A stretch of 64,000 nt of DNA. Origin: CAVUMR01 sp963742715. Its GTDB lineage: Bacteria > Actinomycetota > Actinomycetes > Mycobacteriales > Micromonosporaceae. The notes beneath the pieces were generated by a model that worked only from the letters and a program-made list of their open reading frames with translations, searched no databases and was not told the DNA's origin. Where the stretch lies: the NCBI GenBank assembly GCA_963742715.1, contig CAVUMR010000001.1, positions 1,116,001 through 1,180,000 on the forward strand, in the 5' to 3' direction. A program made the position numbers and the translations under genes. Shown in pieces: positions 1 through 8,459 of the stretch (position 1 is the stretch's first letter; every line of letters begins with the position of its first letter).

Positions 1-373
1 CGAACCGCAGCGAGTCGACGTCGATCCCGGCCGCGGCGAGCTTGCGTACCGTCTTGTCACCGGGACCGTTGGTGAGGATGGCCAGCTCGTGTCCGGCCGC
101 GCGGAGCGCGGCGACGACGTCCGCGACCCCGGGCATCGGCTGGTACGGGAAGTCCTTCCGCAGCGTGTTGTACACCGCGAGCCACGCGTCCGGATCGAGC
201 TCGCCGTGCCAGTAGCGCAGGCACTCGGGCAGGGTCAGCCGCCCGAACACGGCCCGGAACCGCTCATCCGACGGCGGTACCAGCCCCATCAGCTCGGCCG
301 TACGACACGTCTTCGCGTACGCCACCGGAAGGGTGCGAAGCAACGTGTCATCGATGTCGAAGATGGTCAGCAT
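1..373 (-). CDS. HAD-family hydrolase, N-terminal part
   Basis: The minus-strand frame opens with ATG at 373 and is cut by the window edge after about 124 residues. Residues 4-10 read FDIDDTL, the HAD motif I (DxDxT) with the nucleophilic and general-acid Asp. Near residue 97 lies ILTNG, motif II (hydrophobic-S/T-N). The cap segment between them is of the size seen in phosphoglycolate-phosphatase/haloacid-dehalogenase-like enzymes. The substrate cannot be read from the sequence: small phosphorylated metabolites are usual for the superfamily. The gene is divergent from the GT-like gene at 771. Motifs III and IV lie outside the window. Confidence 0.85.
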   Translation of the reverse strand, partial: MLTIFDIDDTLLRTLPVAYAKTCRTAELMGLVPPSDERFRAVFGRLTLPECLRYWHGELDPDAWLAVYNTLRKDFPYQPMPGVADVVAALRAAGHELAILTNGPGDKTVRKLAAAGIDVDSLRF

Positions 374-519
374 CGCATCACCTCCGACCGCCCGGCGACC
401 TCCACTACCTGCCGCCACGGTCGCGGCGACGCGGCCCGTCCGGTCCATCGCCACCGTCGCGGCGACCCGCCGGTCCGGCCCGCGAGGACGCAGGCATCGA
501 CGGGTCACTATGCCAAGAT

Positions 520-549
520 TTGACCCCCGATGCTAGTGATCGGTATGGG
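520..549 (+). promoter_or_regulatory. putative sigma70-type promoter in the 374-770 gap
   Basis: TTGACC (520-525), an 18-nt spacer and TATGGG (544-549) form a plausible promoter reading towards the gene at 771, with a leader of about 210 nt. The rest of the 397-base gap holds an imperfect palindrome (539-568), a short direct repeat (GTCGCGGCGAC near 420 and 456) and degenerate repeats of GCTCCGTGGATG between 660 and 750. I see no convincing gene in it. Confidence 0.35.
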
Positions 550-568
550 AAGGCCTCCCTATCCCGAT
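539..568. promoter_or_regulatory. imperfect 30-bp palindrome centred on GGCC
   Basis: The 30 bases around the central AAGGCCTC match their own reverse complement at 26 of 30 positions, with outer arms ATCGG and CCGAT. The palindrome overlaps the -10 box of the putative promoter at 520-549, so it could be a repressor operator. It lacks a T-run and is unlikely to be a terminator. Confidence 0.4.
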
Positions 569-770
569 TGCGGTCGATGGACGACTGGTAGTGGTTCGTC
601 CCCGCTACCGTGACCGGTGCTGGCGGGGCGTCTTCGAGCCCCGTGGATTGCCGGGACGCACTGCGCTCCGTGTGGATGGCGGGGCACTGCCTCGTGACTG
701 GTCGAGGGCGCCTGGGCCCGTGGCTGGTCGGGGCACTGAGCTCCGTGGATGATCGGGAAGGCGTCGCGGT

Positions 771-1892
771 ATGACGACCGGTGTCGGAGCGACCTCGATA
801 GCGATCTCGGTGGCGATCATGTGCCATCCCAGCCGCGCCGAGCAGGCTCGCCTGCTGGTCACGCGGCATCCGGAGCTGCGCGCCCGGGTGATCGAGGATC
901 CGGACCCGACCGGTCCGCCGTCGGCCATCCGGACCGCCGCGCTGGCCTGGGGCGCGGCCGACCCGGCCGCGAGCCACCATCTCGTACTCCAGGACGACGC
1001 CGCGCTGACCGGCGACTTCGTACGCCAGGCGATCACGGCGATCAGTGCCCGCCCGGACGCGCTGGTGAGCTTCTTCGCGCACTGGATCTCCCGGTCGTCG
1101 TACGCGGTGCGGCTGGCCGCACTGCGCGGCACGTACTGGGCCGCCGTGGTCAGCGACAAGGTGCCGACGGTGGCCGCGGCGCTACCGACCGAACGCGCGA
1201 TCGGCTTCGCCCGGTACCTCGAGTCCGCGTGCGGGCCGGGCGACCACGACGATGTGGTGATCCACAAGTACCTGACCAGCCTCGACGTACCGCTGCTGAT
1301 CACGGTGCCGAACCTGGCCGATCACCTGCCGGTGCCGAGCGTCGCCGGCCACGACTTCCTCGGCGAGCGCTCGTCGGTGTGCTTCCCACCCGAGACCGAT
1401 CCGGACTTCTTCGCCGCCAGCCCACTGCTGCCCACGTTCACGCCACACCTGGACCCGCGCGACGGCGCAGCCAACTGCTACCTGCGGCGGGACCCGCACG
1501 GCTTCGACTGGGCGGTGGTGCCCACCGAGGTCGCGCTGGCCGACCGCGGGTACGACCTGACCGGGTCCCGTCCGGCCGCGCACGCCGAGGCCGCCGACCC
1601 GGCGCTGGTCCGGTTCTGGCAGACCGCGTTCGCGCTGGGGGTGGCGCTGCGCGAGTCGATGCGCGAGTCACCGGACGAGTCGGTCGGCGCCGCGGGCGCC
1701 GGCCGCGATGCGGCGGCGGAGTTCGACGTCGACGCGGCGCTGGCCCGGCCGCTCGCGAGGATGAGCCTGGACAGCCTGATCACCGGCATCATGCGTACCC
1801 CCGCGCTGCGCGCCGACCTCGGCCGGCACGCCGACGCGCTGCCGAACCTGCTGCGCGAGGGCGTCCGCACCGGCTACCACCAGGCCGGCTGA
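771..1892 (+). CDS. GT-A-like glycosyltransferase family protein
   Basis: A 373-aa cytosolic-looking protein without signal peptide or membrane segments. The first 20 residues form a beta-strand pattern (ISVAIMCHPSR) followed at about residue 68-76 by HLVLQDDAAL, which resembles the DXD metal/sugar-nucleotide site of GT-A glycosyltransferases such as family 25. DHDDVVIHKYL and VPNLADHL further on fit the acceptor half of such folds. The Ala-rich C-terminus (about 300-373) is not recognised. ATG 771 is preceded by GGGAAGG at about 10 nt. It converges on the three-gene operon downstream with a 33-nt gap, so it may serve the same pathway. Donor and acceptor are unknown; the assignment rests on fold-level motifs only. 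Confidence 0.5.
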   Translation: MTTGVGATSIAISVAIMCHPSRAEQARLLVTRHPELRARVIEDPDPTGPPSAIRTAALAWGAADPAASHHLVLQDDAALTGDFVRQAITAISARPDALVSFFAHWISRSSYAVRLAALRGTYWAAVVSDKVPTVAAALPTERAIGFARYLESACGPGDHDDVVIHKYLTSLDVPLLITVPNLADHLPVPSVAGHDFLGERSSVCFPPETDPDFFAASPLLPTFTPHLDPRDGAANCYLRRDPHGFDWAVVPTEVALADRGYDLTGSRPAAHAEAADPALVRFWQTAFALGVALRESMRESPDESVGAAGAGRDAAAEFDVDAALARPLARMSLDSLITGIMRTPALRADLGRHADALPNLLREGVRTGYHQAG

Positions 1893-1925
1893 CCGCCGCC
1901 GGCCGCGGGGCTGGTGCCCGGCCGG

Positions 1926-3167
1926 TCAGCGGTACCGAGGACCGGTGCGGGTACGGAACACCGGCCGGCCGTCCCGCCAGATCGCGGTGCTGCGCTCGTA
2001 GTAGTACACCTGGTCGTACGGCTGGAAGTAGTCGCGCAGGTCCACGCCGTGACCGGCGGCCAGCTCGTGCACCCGCAGCCGCACCCACTCCCGGCTCTCC
2101 TCGGCCGGTACGCCGGCGCACCGCTGCGCGCAGTCGATCAGCGGGTCGAGGATGTAGTCGCCGAGCCGGAAGTCGAAGGCGTAACTGCGACCGCCGTACG
2201 ACCGGTCCGGATCGGCGGCGACGTCGAAGGTACGGACCAGCTCCGGCGCGAGCCCGCGCTCCCGGCGGATGCCGAGGTCGCCGTACCAGTCGAGCATGTC
2301 CCGGCGTACCGCCCGGCGGATCGTGGCCGCCGGACCGGCCGAACCGGGCGCCAACTCGACCAGCACGTTCTGGGCGTGATCCTCGGGTACCAGGCCGAGC
2401 CCGAGCGTCAGCGAGAGATGCGACTCCAGGATCGGCTCCAGCACGGTACGGCGGAACGCGTCGGCCGGATCGGCTACGCCGTCGAGCAGTTGCGCGAGCA
2501 GCGGCGGGTCGTCCGGCGCGTACAGATCGGTGGAGAACAGCGCGAACACCGGGATCACGGCCGGATCGGCGGCGGGCTCCGGGTACGGCGCGTACTCCCG
2601 GTACAGCACGCCCATCTCCTCGCCGCCGGCCGCGCTCGCCACCCCGAGCGACTCGGCGAGATACCCCGACGTGGGGGTCAGCCGGCCGGCCGCGGCCATC
2701 GCGTTCAGCTCCGCGCACATCCGCACGCTCGCCCACACCCGCTTGCGGTTGAGGTGCCGCGGCGCCCGGCCGATCATCGCCGGGTAGTGCAGCTTCGCGT
2801 ACCACGCCGGCCCCGGCTCGAGCACCAGCACGGTGCGCGCGGACGAGGTGGGCGCGGCCATGAGGTCCGGCCCGCGCGCGCCGGGCAGCTCGGTCGGATC
2901 GTCCGGGTGCAGCGCGACCAGCACGCCGTCCGGCCGGTACACGTGCCCGACCAGCGCGTTCGACGGCTGGGCGGCGTACAGGTCGAGCTGGTCCCACGGC
3001 ACGATCCTGGTCCGCAGCGGGAACTTCTCCTTGCCTTCCCGCGGCCGGTAGGCCTCGCTCACCTGGTGCGTGCCGAACGACATCCCGCTGGGCGAGCCGT
3101 CGTTGCACCAGCGCTCGAGGTGGATCAGACCGGCGGTCGGCTCGGCGAGCAGGGCATCAAGACGCAC
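1926..3167 (-). CDS. IucA/IucC-like protein, third gene of a coupled operon
   Basis: A 413-aa protein. The segment at about residues 220-250 (SHLSLTLGLGLVPEDHAQNV) strongly resembles the E-x-H-x-Q-N active-site region of IucA/IucC NRPS-independent siderophore synthetases, which join carboxylates to amines or alcohols with ATP. An upstream KLHYPAMIGR stretch resembles the K-x-x-x-x-x-I-x-x-x-x-R strand of the same family. The protein is shorter than the usual 550-620 aa and lacks the familiar N-terminal GHPxHPxxK motif, so it is divergent or a partial version. The start overlaps the end of the PLP-enzyme gene by 11 nt, implying coupled translation. An amide- or ester-forming role in a small-molecule pathway is inference. 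Confidence 0.5.
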   Translation of the reverse strand: MRLDALLAEPTAGLIHLERWCNDGSPSGMSFGTHQVSEAYRPREGKEKFPLRTRIVPWDQLDLYAAQPSNALVGHVYRPDGVLVALHPDDPTELPGARGPDLMAAPTSSARTVLVLEPGPAWYAKLHYPAMIGRAPRHLNRKRVWASVRMCAELNAMAAAGRLTPTSGYLAESLGVASAAGGEEMGVLYREYAPYPEPAADPAVIPVFALFSTDLYAPDDPPLLAQLLDGVADPADAFRRTVLEPILESHLSLTLGLGLVPEDHAQNVLVELAPGSAGPAATIRRAVRRDMLDWYGDLGIRRERGLAPELVRTFDVAADPDRSYGGRSYAFDFRLGDYILDPLIDCAQRCAGVPAEESREWVRLRVHELAAGHGVDLRDYFQPYDQVYYYERSTAIWRDGRPVFRTRTGPRYR

Positions 3168-4176
3168 GGTCGCTCCCCTCGGTGACCAAGACCGGAGAAC
3201 CGTCGGGGGTACCGACCTCAGCCCGCACTTCTCCCGCCGCGGCGGCCGCGGCGGCTTCGTCCACGCCGAAGAACGCCACCCGCAGGCTCGGTACCGGTGC
3301 CTGGAAGTCGGCTCCGGCGCCGACCCGTACGCCGCGCCGCTCCAGTTCGGTGACCGCGTCCCGCTCTGCCCGGCCGGCCGGCAGCGCCAGCAGCGCGAAC
3401 GGCGCCGGTGGGGCGGCCGCGTCCCGGGGTGCGGCGACGGCGCCCGCGAACGCCGCGGCCGCCCGGCGGACGGTCCCGGTCACCGAATCGCGCAACAGCG
3501 CGAAGCCCTCTGAGCCGACGAACCCGGCCCAGGCACGTTGCCAGGCCCGGGCCGGACCGGCGCTGTTGCGGTGCAGTACGGCCGGCTCGATCGGTCCCGG
3601 CGAGACGAGCCAGCCGATCCTGGCCCCACCACCGGCCAGCTTGCTGACCGTGCCCACCTCCAGCGCGCCCGGGATCAGCCGATGGTCCGGCTGGAACCAC
3701 TGGTACGTGGTGTTCTGCACGACCAGGTCACCGGCCGCCGCCCGCTCGGCGAGAAAGGCTGCGGTACCCGTGTCCACCGAGGCACCGTCCGGATTGCGGC
3801 ACGGCGAGGTCACCCACCACAACCGGCGCCCTGCTGCCGGAGGTACCCCCGGAAAGTCGGCCCAGGCCCGGGAGCGGACCGGGGTGCCGGCGGCGCGCAA
3901 CACCCCCGGCACGTCGGCAAAGGTCGGACGCTCCACCACCGCGTCGACCACCAGCGCGGCCAGCGACAACGCGGCGGCGCGCACCCCACCGGTGATCAAC
4001 ACCCGGTCCGGCGACCGATCGAGCAGGCGGGCGAAGCTGGACCGGGTCTCGGAGTCGCCGTGCAGCCACGGCGTCTCCCAGGCGTCCGGCGCGGCGAGCG
4101 CCTGGGAGACCGCGGCGGCGAACGAGGAACGGGCGGCGTCCGGCCACGGCGGCACCGGCCCGGTCAGGTCGATCAT
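3157..4176 (-). CDS. alliinase-like fold-type I PLP enzyme
   Basis: A 339-aa aminotransferase-fold protein. Diagnostic motifs in order: SPCRNPDG (position of the NPNNPDG turn), QNTTYQW (PLP-contacting Tyr region) and VGTVSKLAGGGARIGWLV, in which the SK lysine is the predicted Schiff-base residue. The SK-G-ARIGW arrangement is closest to the alliinase/TAA1 group of C-S lyases and aminotransferases. The usual cofactor Asp before the Tyr is replaced by Gln/Asn, so activity may be altered. The gene overlaps the upstream nucleotidyltransferase by ATGA and the downstream IucA/C-like gene by 11 nt. It probably makes or cleaves an amino-acid substrate for its operon partners; the actual reaction is unknown. 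Confidence 0.6.
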   Translation of the reverse strand: MIDLTGPVPPWPDAARSSFAAAVSQALAAPDAWETPWLHGDSETRSSFARLLDRSPDRVLITGGVRAAALSLAALVVDAVVERPTFADVPGVLRAAGTPVRSRAWADFPGVPPAAGRRLWWVTSPCRNPDGASVDTGTAAFLAERAAAGDLVVQNTTYQWFQPDHRLIPGALEVGTVSKLAGGGARIGWLVSPGPIEPAVLHRNSAGPARAWQRAWAGFVGSEGFALLRDSVTGTVRRAAAAFAGAVAAPRDAAAPPAPFALLALPAGRAERDAVTELERRGVRVGAGADFQAPVPSLRVAFFGVDEAAAAAAAGEVRAEVGTPDGSPVLVTEGSDRAS

Positions 4177-5531
4177 CGGCCCCCCGACGCGGCGAGCGCG
4201 GCGTGCACGGTGTCCGGTGCCAGCCGGTAGTCGACGGTCGGGATGAACTGGTCGCCGGCCGCGTGCACCACGAACCCGCGACCGACCGACTCGAACCGCA
4301 CCCCGGACAGCGCCGGCGTGACGGCCGGCTCAGCGGCCGGGTCGGCGTCAGTGCCGGCAGCGGGGCCGGGACCGGATGGTCGGGAGCCGGCGGCCAGCGC
4401 GCGGGCGGTGTCCAGCGGTACCAGCCGGACACAGGTGCGCGGATTCCACGCGACCGGCTCGGGCGACTCGGACGGGCCGGCCAGGGCCAGCTCCAGTGGC
4501 CGCCAGTAGTAGCGGGCGGCGGTGCTCGCGTCACCGAGCGCGGCCGGCACCGAGTTGCCCAGACCGGTACGGAAGGCGTGCGCGACCGTGGTGCCCCACC
4601 TGTTCCGCCAGCCGGCCCGGTCGGTGAGCGGCACCGGCTCCCACACTCCGGCCGGCAGGTCGGCGACCCGGCGCGCGGCGACCGGCCCGAGCCGGACCAG
4701 CTTGGTCAACCGCCGCAGCATGGTCCGGAAGAACGGCAACAGGTGTACCCGGCGGAGTTCGGTGACCGCGGCGAGCCAGTCCAGGTCCTCGCGCTCCAGC
4801 ACCAGGGTCAGGTCGTTCAGGTCCTTGACCGTGACCGCCAGGTCTCCGGCCGCGTTGCCGACCAGGTGTACCAGCGTGACCGCGCTGTCCGGAGTGGACA
4901 GTCCGGCCGGCTCGTCCGGCTCCGGCCGCCAGCGCGAGCGGGCACAGTGCCGGATCGAGTAGCCGCCGAAGTGCACGTCGACGCCGAGCAGCTCGTCGGG
5001 GTCCGGACTGCGCAGGTTCACCTGGCCGTACACGCACGAGTCGGCCGGGTCGAACTTCAGCCAGGGCAGCTCGCGCGGCTCGTAGCCGTACCCCTCGTCC
5101 CGCAGTGCCCGGGTCAGCGCGAAGCCCTGCCGCTCGTCGGCCACCATCAGGTCGCAGTCGCCGAGGTCCCGCAGTTCGGGATCGTCGTACCACTGGCGAG
5201 CCGCCGCGCCCTTGATGCACCACACCGGCACGCCGAGCCGGTTCGCCACCTGACCGATCAGCTCAGTGGTGCGGCCGGTCGCGGCGACCAGACTCTGGAT
5301 CAGCTCCCGATGCGCGGCGAGCCCGGTGCCGAAGTCGGTCCGCCCGGCGACCTCGATGCCGAGCTCCGCCATCCGGCGGGTGGCCCGCAGCGTGCAGCTG
5401 TTGCGCCGGATGAGCCAGGCGCGCCGGTCGGGCGCCACCCGACCAGCTCGCTGCCGGATATCGGCGGTGGACAACAACGGCCGGAGCAGGCCGAGGGAAA
5501 GCACCCCGAGTTCGTCGTACGACGCCGCCAT
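4173..5531 (-). CDS. nucleotidyltransferase-fold (NTP_transf_5-like) protein
   Basis: A 452-aa protein and the first gene of the operon. Around residues 143-165 it reads IKGAAARQWYDDPELRDLGD followed by CDLMV, matching the G-x(n)-D-x-D pattern of the uncharacterised nucleotidyltransferase family that accompanies many peptide and natural-product clusters. The DxD pair would bind metal-NTP. The C-terminal 150 residues contain a Pro/Ala-rich linker and a final domain (VRFESVGRGFVVHAAGDQFI) resembling a small PqqD-like or beta-rich element; that part is uncertain. AGGGAG precedes ATG 5531. The three overlapping genes must be co-transcribed. Nucleotidyl transfer to a small molecule or peptide is inference. 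Confidence 0.6.
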   Translation of the reverse strand: MAASYDELGVLSLGLLRPLLSTADIRQRAGRVAPDRRAWLIRRNSCTLRATRRMAELGIEVAGRTDFGTGLAAHRELIQSLVAATGRTTELIGQVANRLGVPVWCIKGAAARQWYDDPELRDLGDCDLMVADERQGFALTRALRDEGYGYEPRELPWLKFDPADSCVYGQVNLRSPDPDELLGVDVHFGGYSIRHCARSRWRPEPDEPAGLSTPDSAVTLVHLVGNAAGDLAVTVKDLNDLTLVLEREDLDWLAAVTELRRVHLLPFFRTMLRRLTKLVRLGPVAARRVADLPAGVWEPVPLTDRAGWRNRWGTTVAHAFRTGLGNSVPAALGDASTAARYYWRPLELALAGPSESPEPVAWNPRTCVRLVPLDTARALAAGSRPSGPGPAAGTDADPAAEPAVTPALSGVRFESVGRGFVVHAAGDQFIPTVDYRLAPDTVHAALAASGGR

Positions 5532-5681
5532 CGCGCTCCCTTATGTCAGGGAATTAACTGGTACGGCCAGGTACGGCGGGGAGCTTACGGCCTCGGCCGG
5601 CTTCACGGGAGGGGCCGGTGCGCCGGCTGTGGACAACCGCGCCCCGGCCACGGCCGCCTGTGCAAAACACGAGCGACACCG

Positions 5682-5812
5682 CCAGCGGGCCGGGCCAGCG
5701 GGCCGGGCCAGCGGGCCGGGCCAGCGGGCCGGGCCAGCGGGCCGGGCCAGTGGGCCGGGTCAGTGGGCCGGGTCAGTGGGCCGGGTCAGCGTGGGCAAGC
5801 CAGCGGGCCGGG
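5682..5812. repeat. 13-bp tandem repeat array between two minus-strand genes
   Basis: Eight contiguous 13-bp units run from 5682 to 5785: five of CCAGCGGGCCGGG, then units in which C becomes T (CCAGTGGGCCGGG, TCAGTGGGCCGGG). A degenerate 14-nt unit and one further perfect copy end at 5812, four bases before the stop codon of the NB-ARC/TPR gene. The remainder of the gap (5532-5681) shows no gene. The array may act as a structured 3' end for the regulator mRNA or be a simple slippage product. Confidence 0.9.
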
Positions 5813-5816
5813 TCAG

Positions 5817-8357
5817 TCAGCGGGCCACGGCCAGCGCGGCCTCGATCCGATCCGCCTCGGGGGCGCCGATGTCCCGGTACACGCGCAGCGCCCGCTCCCA
5901 GTGGTCGCGGGCGTCGGCGGCGGCACCGGCCTGCGCGCGGGCGGCCGCGATCTCGGCGTACGCCCGGGCCACCTCCTCCAGGTCGCCCAGCTCCTCCGCG
6001 ATGGCGAGCGCCTGCCGGTGGCTGGCGATCGCGTCGTCGAGCCGGCCGAACGAGCGCAGCGAGACGCCGACGCTGTTCAGCGCCTTCGCCTCGACCTGCC
6101 GGTTGCCGCTGGCCCGGGCCATGGCGAGCGCCTGCCTGTGGTGCTCCAGCGCCTCGTCGTGCCGGTCCAACTGGGCCAGCGCGTTGCCGATGTTGGTGAT
6201 CGACTGGGTTTCCCCGTCCCGGTGCCCGACCTCGCGCGCGATCGTCAGCGCGTCCTCGTGGTAGCGCAGCGCCTCGGTGAAGTTGCCGAGCTTCTCGTGT
6301 GAGCACCCCATGTTCGCCAGCGTGGCGCCGGCACCCGGCCGGTCGCCGGCCGCCCGGGCCAGCTCCAGCGACCGGTCGAAGTCGGCCAGCGCCTCGACGT
6401 ACTGGCCGAGACCCACCCGGGCACAACCGGCGTTGCCGGTCGAGCGACTCTCCCCGGTCTGGTCACCGGTCTGGTGGAACAGGCTGGCCGCGAGCTCGTG
6501 GTACGTGAGCGACTCGGCGAACCGGCCCATCCCCTGGAGTACGACGCCGAGATTCCCGACGGTACGACCGCGCCCGGCCGGATCCCCGATCCGCTCGAAC
6601 AGCGCGGCTCCCCGCTCGAAGCACCCGATCGCCTCGGTCATCCGGCCGGTACGCCAGTACACGCAGCCGAGCTGGTTCAACGCGTACCCGCGGGTCCGCT
6701 CGTCGGCCACCTCGACGGCGCGCCGGTGCAGGGTCTCCGCGTCCTCGTAGTAGCCGGCGAGATCGAGGAACGGGTACAGGATGATCGACAGGTCGCCGGC
6801 GTGCCCGGGCCAGTCGTGGTCGGCGGCGTACGTGGCGACCGAGATGAGGTTGGCCCGTTCGGCTTCCAGCCACGCCGTCGCCGACTCGCGATCGGCCAGT
6901 GGTGGGGTCGGCGTACCCGGATCGGCCACCCGTGGCCGCCGGTGCTTCTCCTGCGGCGCGTACAGGTCGGCGGCGAGCGCGGCCGCGTACCGGTAGTGAT
7001 CGAGCAGGCGGGTCAACGCGTCCCGCCGGGCCGACCCGGCGTCCTCGTCCCGCGCCTGGTCCGCCGCGAAGATCCGGACCAGATCGTGCAGCTCGTACCG
7101 GCCGGCCAGCCGCTGCTGCACGATGCTGCTGGCGTGCAGCTCGGCCAGCTGCCGGCGGGTGGCGGCCAGCCCGGTACCGGCCAGCGCGGCCGCGGCGGTC
7201 GCGTCGAAGTCGCGCCCCGGATGCAGCGCGAGCAGCCGCAGCAGGCGTTGCTGGTCGGCGCCGAGGGCCGCGTACGACAGCCGCAGCGCGAGCTCCACGC
7301 CGTCGTCGAGCCGCAGCCGGCTGCGGTGTTCGGTCGACTGGTCCAGGTGGTCGGCCAGTGTCCAGTCCGGCCGGGTCCGGATCCGGCTGCCGACCAGCGC
7401 GAGCGCCAGCGGCAGGTGCCCGGCCAGCCGGGCGATCTCGGCGGCGGTGTGCCGGTCGTCCACGCCGAGCTGCCGGCCTCCCGCGGCGCGCAGCAGGTCC
7501 AGCGCCTCGACCTCGGTGAACACGTCCAGTTGCAGGTGCCGGGCGCCGCGCAGGCCGGCCAGCCGGTGCCGGCTGGTGACCAGCACCAGGCAGCTCGGGC
7601 TGCCCGGCAGCAGCGGTTCGACCTGGTCCTCGGTGGCGGCGTTGTCGAGCAGCAGCACCGCCTGCCGGCCCGCCATCAGCGCGCGGAACCGGGCGCTGCG
7701 CCCGGCCAGCCCGAGCGCGTGGATCTCGCTGCCGGCCACGCCGAGCTGGCGCAGGAACGCGTCCAGTACCGCACCCGGGTCTGCCGGCGGCAGCTCCGGG
7801 TCGAAGCCGCGCAGGTTCACCGCGAGCCGCAGGTCGGCGAACCGGCCGCCCTGTACGGCCAGGTGCGCGGCGTGTACGGCCAGCGAGGTCTTGCCCACCC
7901 CGGCCATGCCCTCGATCGCGGCGACCACCCCCGGCCCACCGGCGGTCACGTCGGCCAGCAGCTGGTCCAGCTCGGCCCGCCGGCCGACGAAACCGGCCGG
8001 GTCGTCCGGCAACCGGTCGGAGACGGCCACCACCGCGGCCCGGTCGGCGAGTCCGGCGACGACCTGGTGCGCCTGGCGCCACTCGGCCGCGAGACCGTCG
8101 TCGCCCAGCAGCGCGGTGGCGATGTCGACCAGCAGCTCGACGTCGAGCCGGCTGCGGCCGGGCTGCAGGCAGCGGTACACCGTGTTGTACGCCGGTATCT
8201 CCGCGACCCCCCGGCAGCGCCTGGCGCGTACCACCCGGCGGTGTACCTCGCGGTAGGGAACGCCGGCCCAGACCTGTAACCGCCGTAGTCGAGCGCTCAG
8301 TTCATCGAGGTCAACCGCCCCGTACGGGGCGGGCGGGTGGTCCACCGAAGCCGCCAT
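5817..8357 (-). CDS. NB-ARC/TPR (STAND) transcriptional regulator
   Basis: An 846-aa protein. Residues 1-105 form an XRE-like helical DNA-binding region (SRLDVELLVDIATALLGDD). A P-loop GMAGVGKTSL lies near residue 151, followed by LLLDNA (Walker B) and LPLALALVGSRI (the GLPLA-type NB-ARC motif). From about residue 520 to the end there are TPR-like repeats such as ALNQLGCVYWRTGRMTEAIG and TLANMGCSHEKLGNFTEALR. This is the architecture of actinobacterial AfsR-like STAND regulators without a BTAD domain: ATP-dependent oligomerisation driven by ligand or protein binding to the TPRs. It is divergent from the SapA-like array, with only 102 nt between start codons, which makes regulation of that array plausible. 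Confidence 0.8.
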   Translation of the reverse strand: MAASVDHPPAPYGAVDLDELSARLRRLQVWAGVPYREVHRRVVRARRCRGVAEIPAYNTVYRCLQPGRSRLDVELLVDIATALLGDDGLAAEWRQAHQVVAGLADRAAVVAVSDRLPDDPAGFVGRRAELDQLLADVTAGGPGVVAAIEGMAGVGKTSLAVHAAHLAVQGGRFADLRLAVNLRGFDPELPPADPGAVLDAFLRQLGVAGSEIHALGLAGRSARFRALMAGRQAVLLLDNAATEDQVEPLLPGSPSCLVLVTSRHRLAGLRGARHLQLDVFTEVEALDLLRAAGGRQLGVDDRHTAAEIARLAGHLPLALALVGSRIRTRPDWTLADHLDQSTEHRSRLRLDDGVELALRLSYAALGADQQRLLRLLALHPGRDFDATAAAALAGTGLAATRRQLAELHASSIVQQRLAGRYELHDLVRIFAADQARDEDAGSARRDALTRLLDHYRYAAALAADLYAPQEKHRRPRVADPGTPTPPLADRESATAWLEAERANLISVATYAADHDWPGHAGDLSIILYPFLDLAGYYEDAETLHRRAVEVADERTRGYALNQLGCVYWRTGRMTEAIGCFERGAALFERIGDPAGRGRTVGNLGVVLQGMGRFAESLTYHELAASLFHQTGDQTGESRSTGNAGCARVGLGQYVEALADFDRSLELARAAGDRPGAGATLANMGCSHEKLGNFTEALRYHEDALTIAREVGHRDGETQSITNIGNALAQLDRHDEALEHHRQALAMARASGNRQVEAKALNSVGVSLRSFGRLDDAIASHRQALAIAEELGDLEEVARAYAEIAAARAQAGAAADARDHWERALRVYRDIGAPEADRIEAALAVAR

Positions 8358-8360
8358 CGG

Positions 8361-8396
8361 TCGCAGTCTGATCGGTTTCGATCGGAAACCGCAACC
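8361..8396 (+). promoter_or_regulatory. conserved upstream element of SapA-like gene 1
   Basis: The block contains CTGATCG, five variable bases, then GATCGGAAA, followed by CGCAACC. GATCG is repeated directly with a 10-bp period, one helical turn. The same block recurs before the second (9001) and third (9630) array genes. A second shared block, AGCCTGGCGTCGC (8415-8427), lies about 25 nt downstream and may contain the -10 region. It also sits 4 nt from the start codon of the divergent regulator gene. Confidence 0.55.
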
Positions 8397-8459
8397 ACCC
8401 CCACCTGCCGGGTGAGCCTGGCGTCGCCGACAGCCGCTTTTCCGAGGGGGGACCTCACG

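Noticed and set aside
1893..1925. Bidirectional terminator between the GT-like and IucA/C-like genes
   Set aside because: The gap has GGCC-rich self-complementarity but no clean stem with T-run; any hairpin would be weak and partly inside coding sequence.
3157..3167. Frameshift between the PLP enzyme and the IucA/C-like gene
   Set aside because: Both proteins have complete ends; the 11-nt overlap is ordinary translational coupling.
5682..5812. CRISPR array
   Set aside because: Units are 13 bp and contiguous without spacers, and there are no cas genes nearby.
8337..8459. Longer start for SapA-like copy 1
   Set aside because: The extra 41 residues are not signal-like, would overlap the promoter element, and the paralogues all start at MYRR, MYRP or MYRY.
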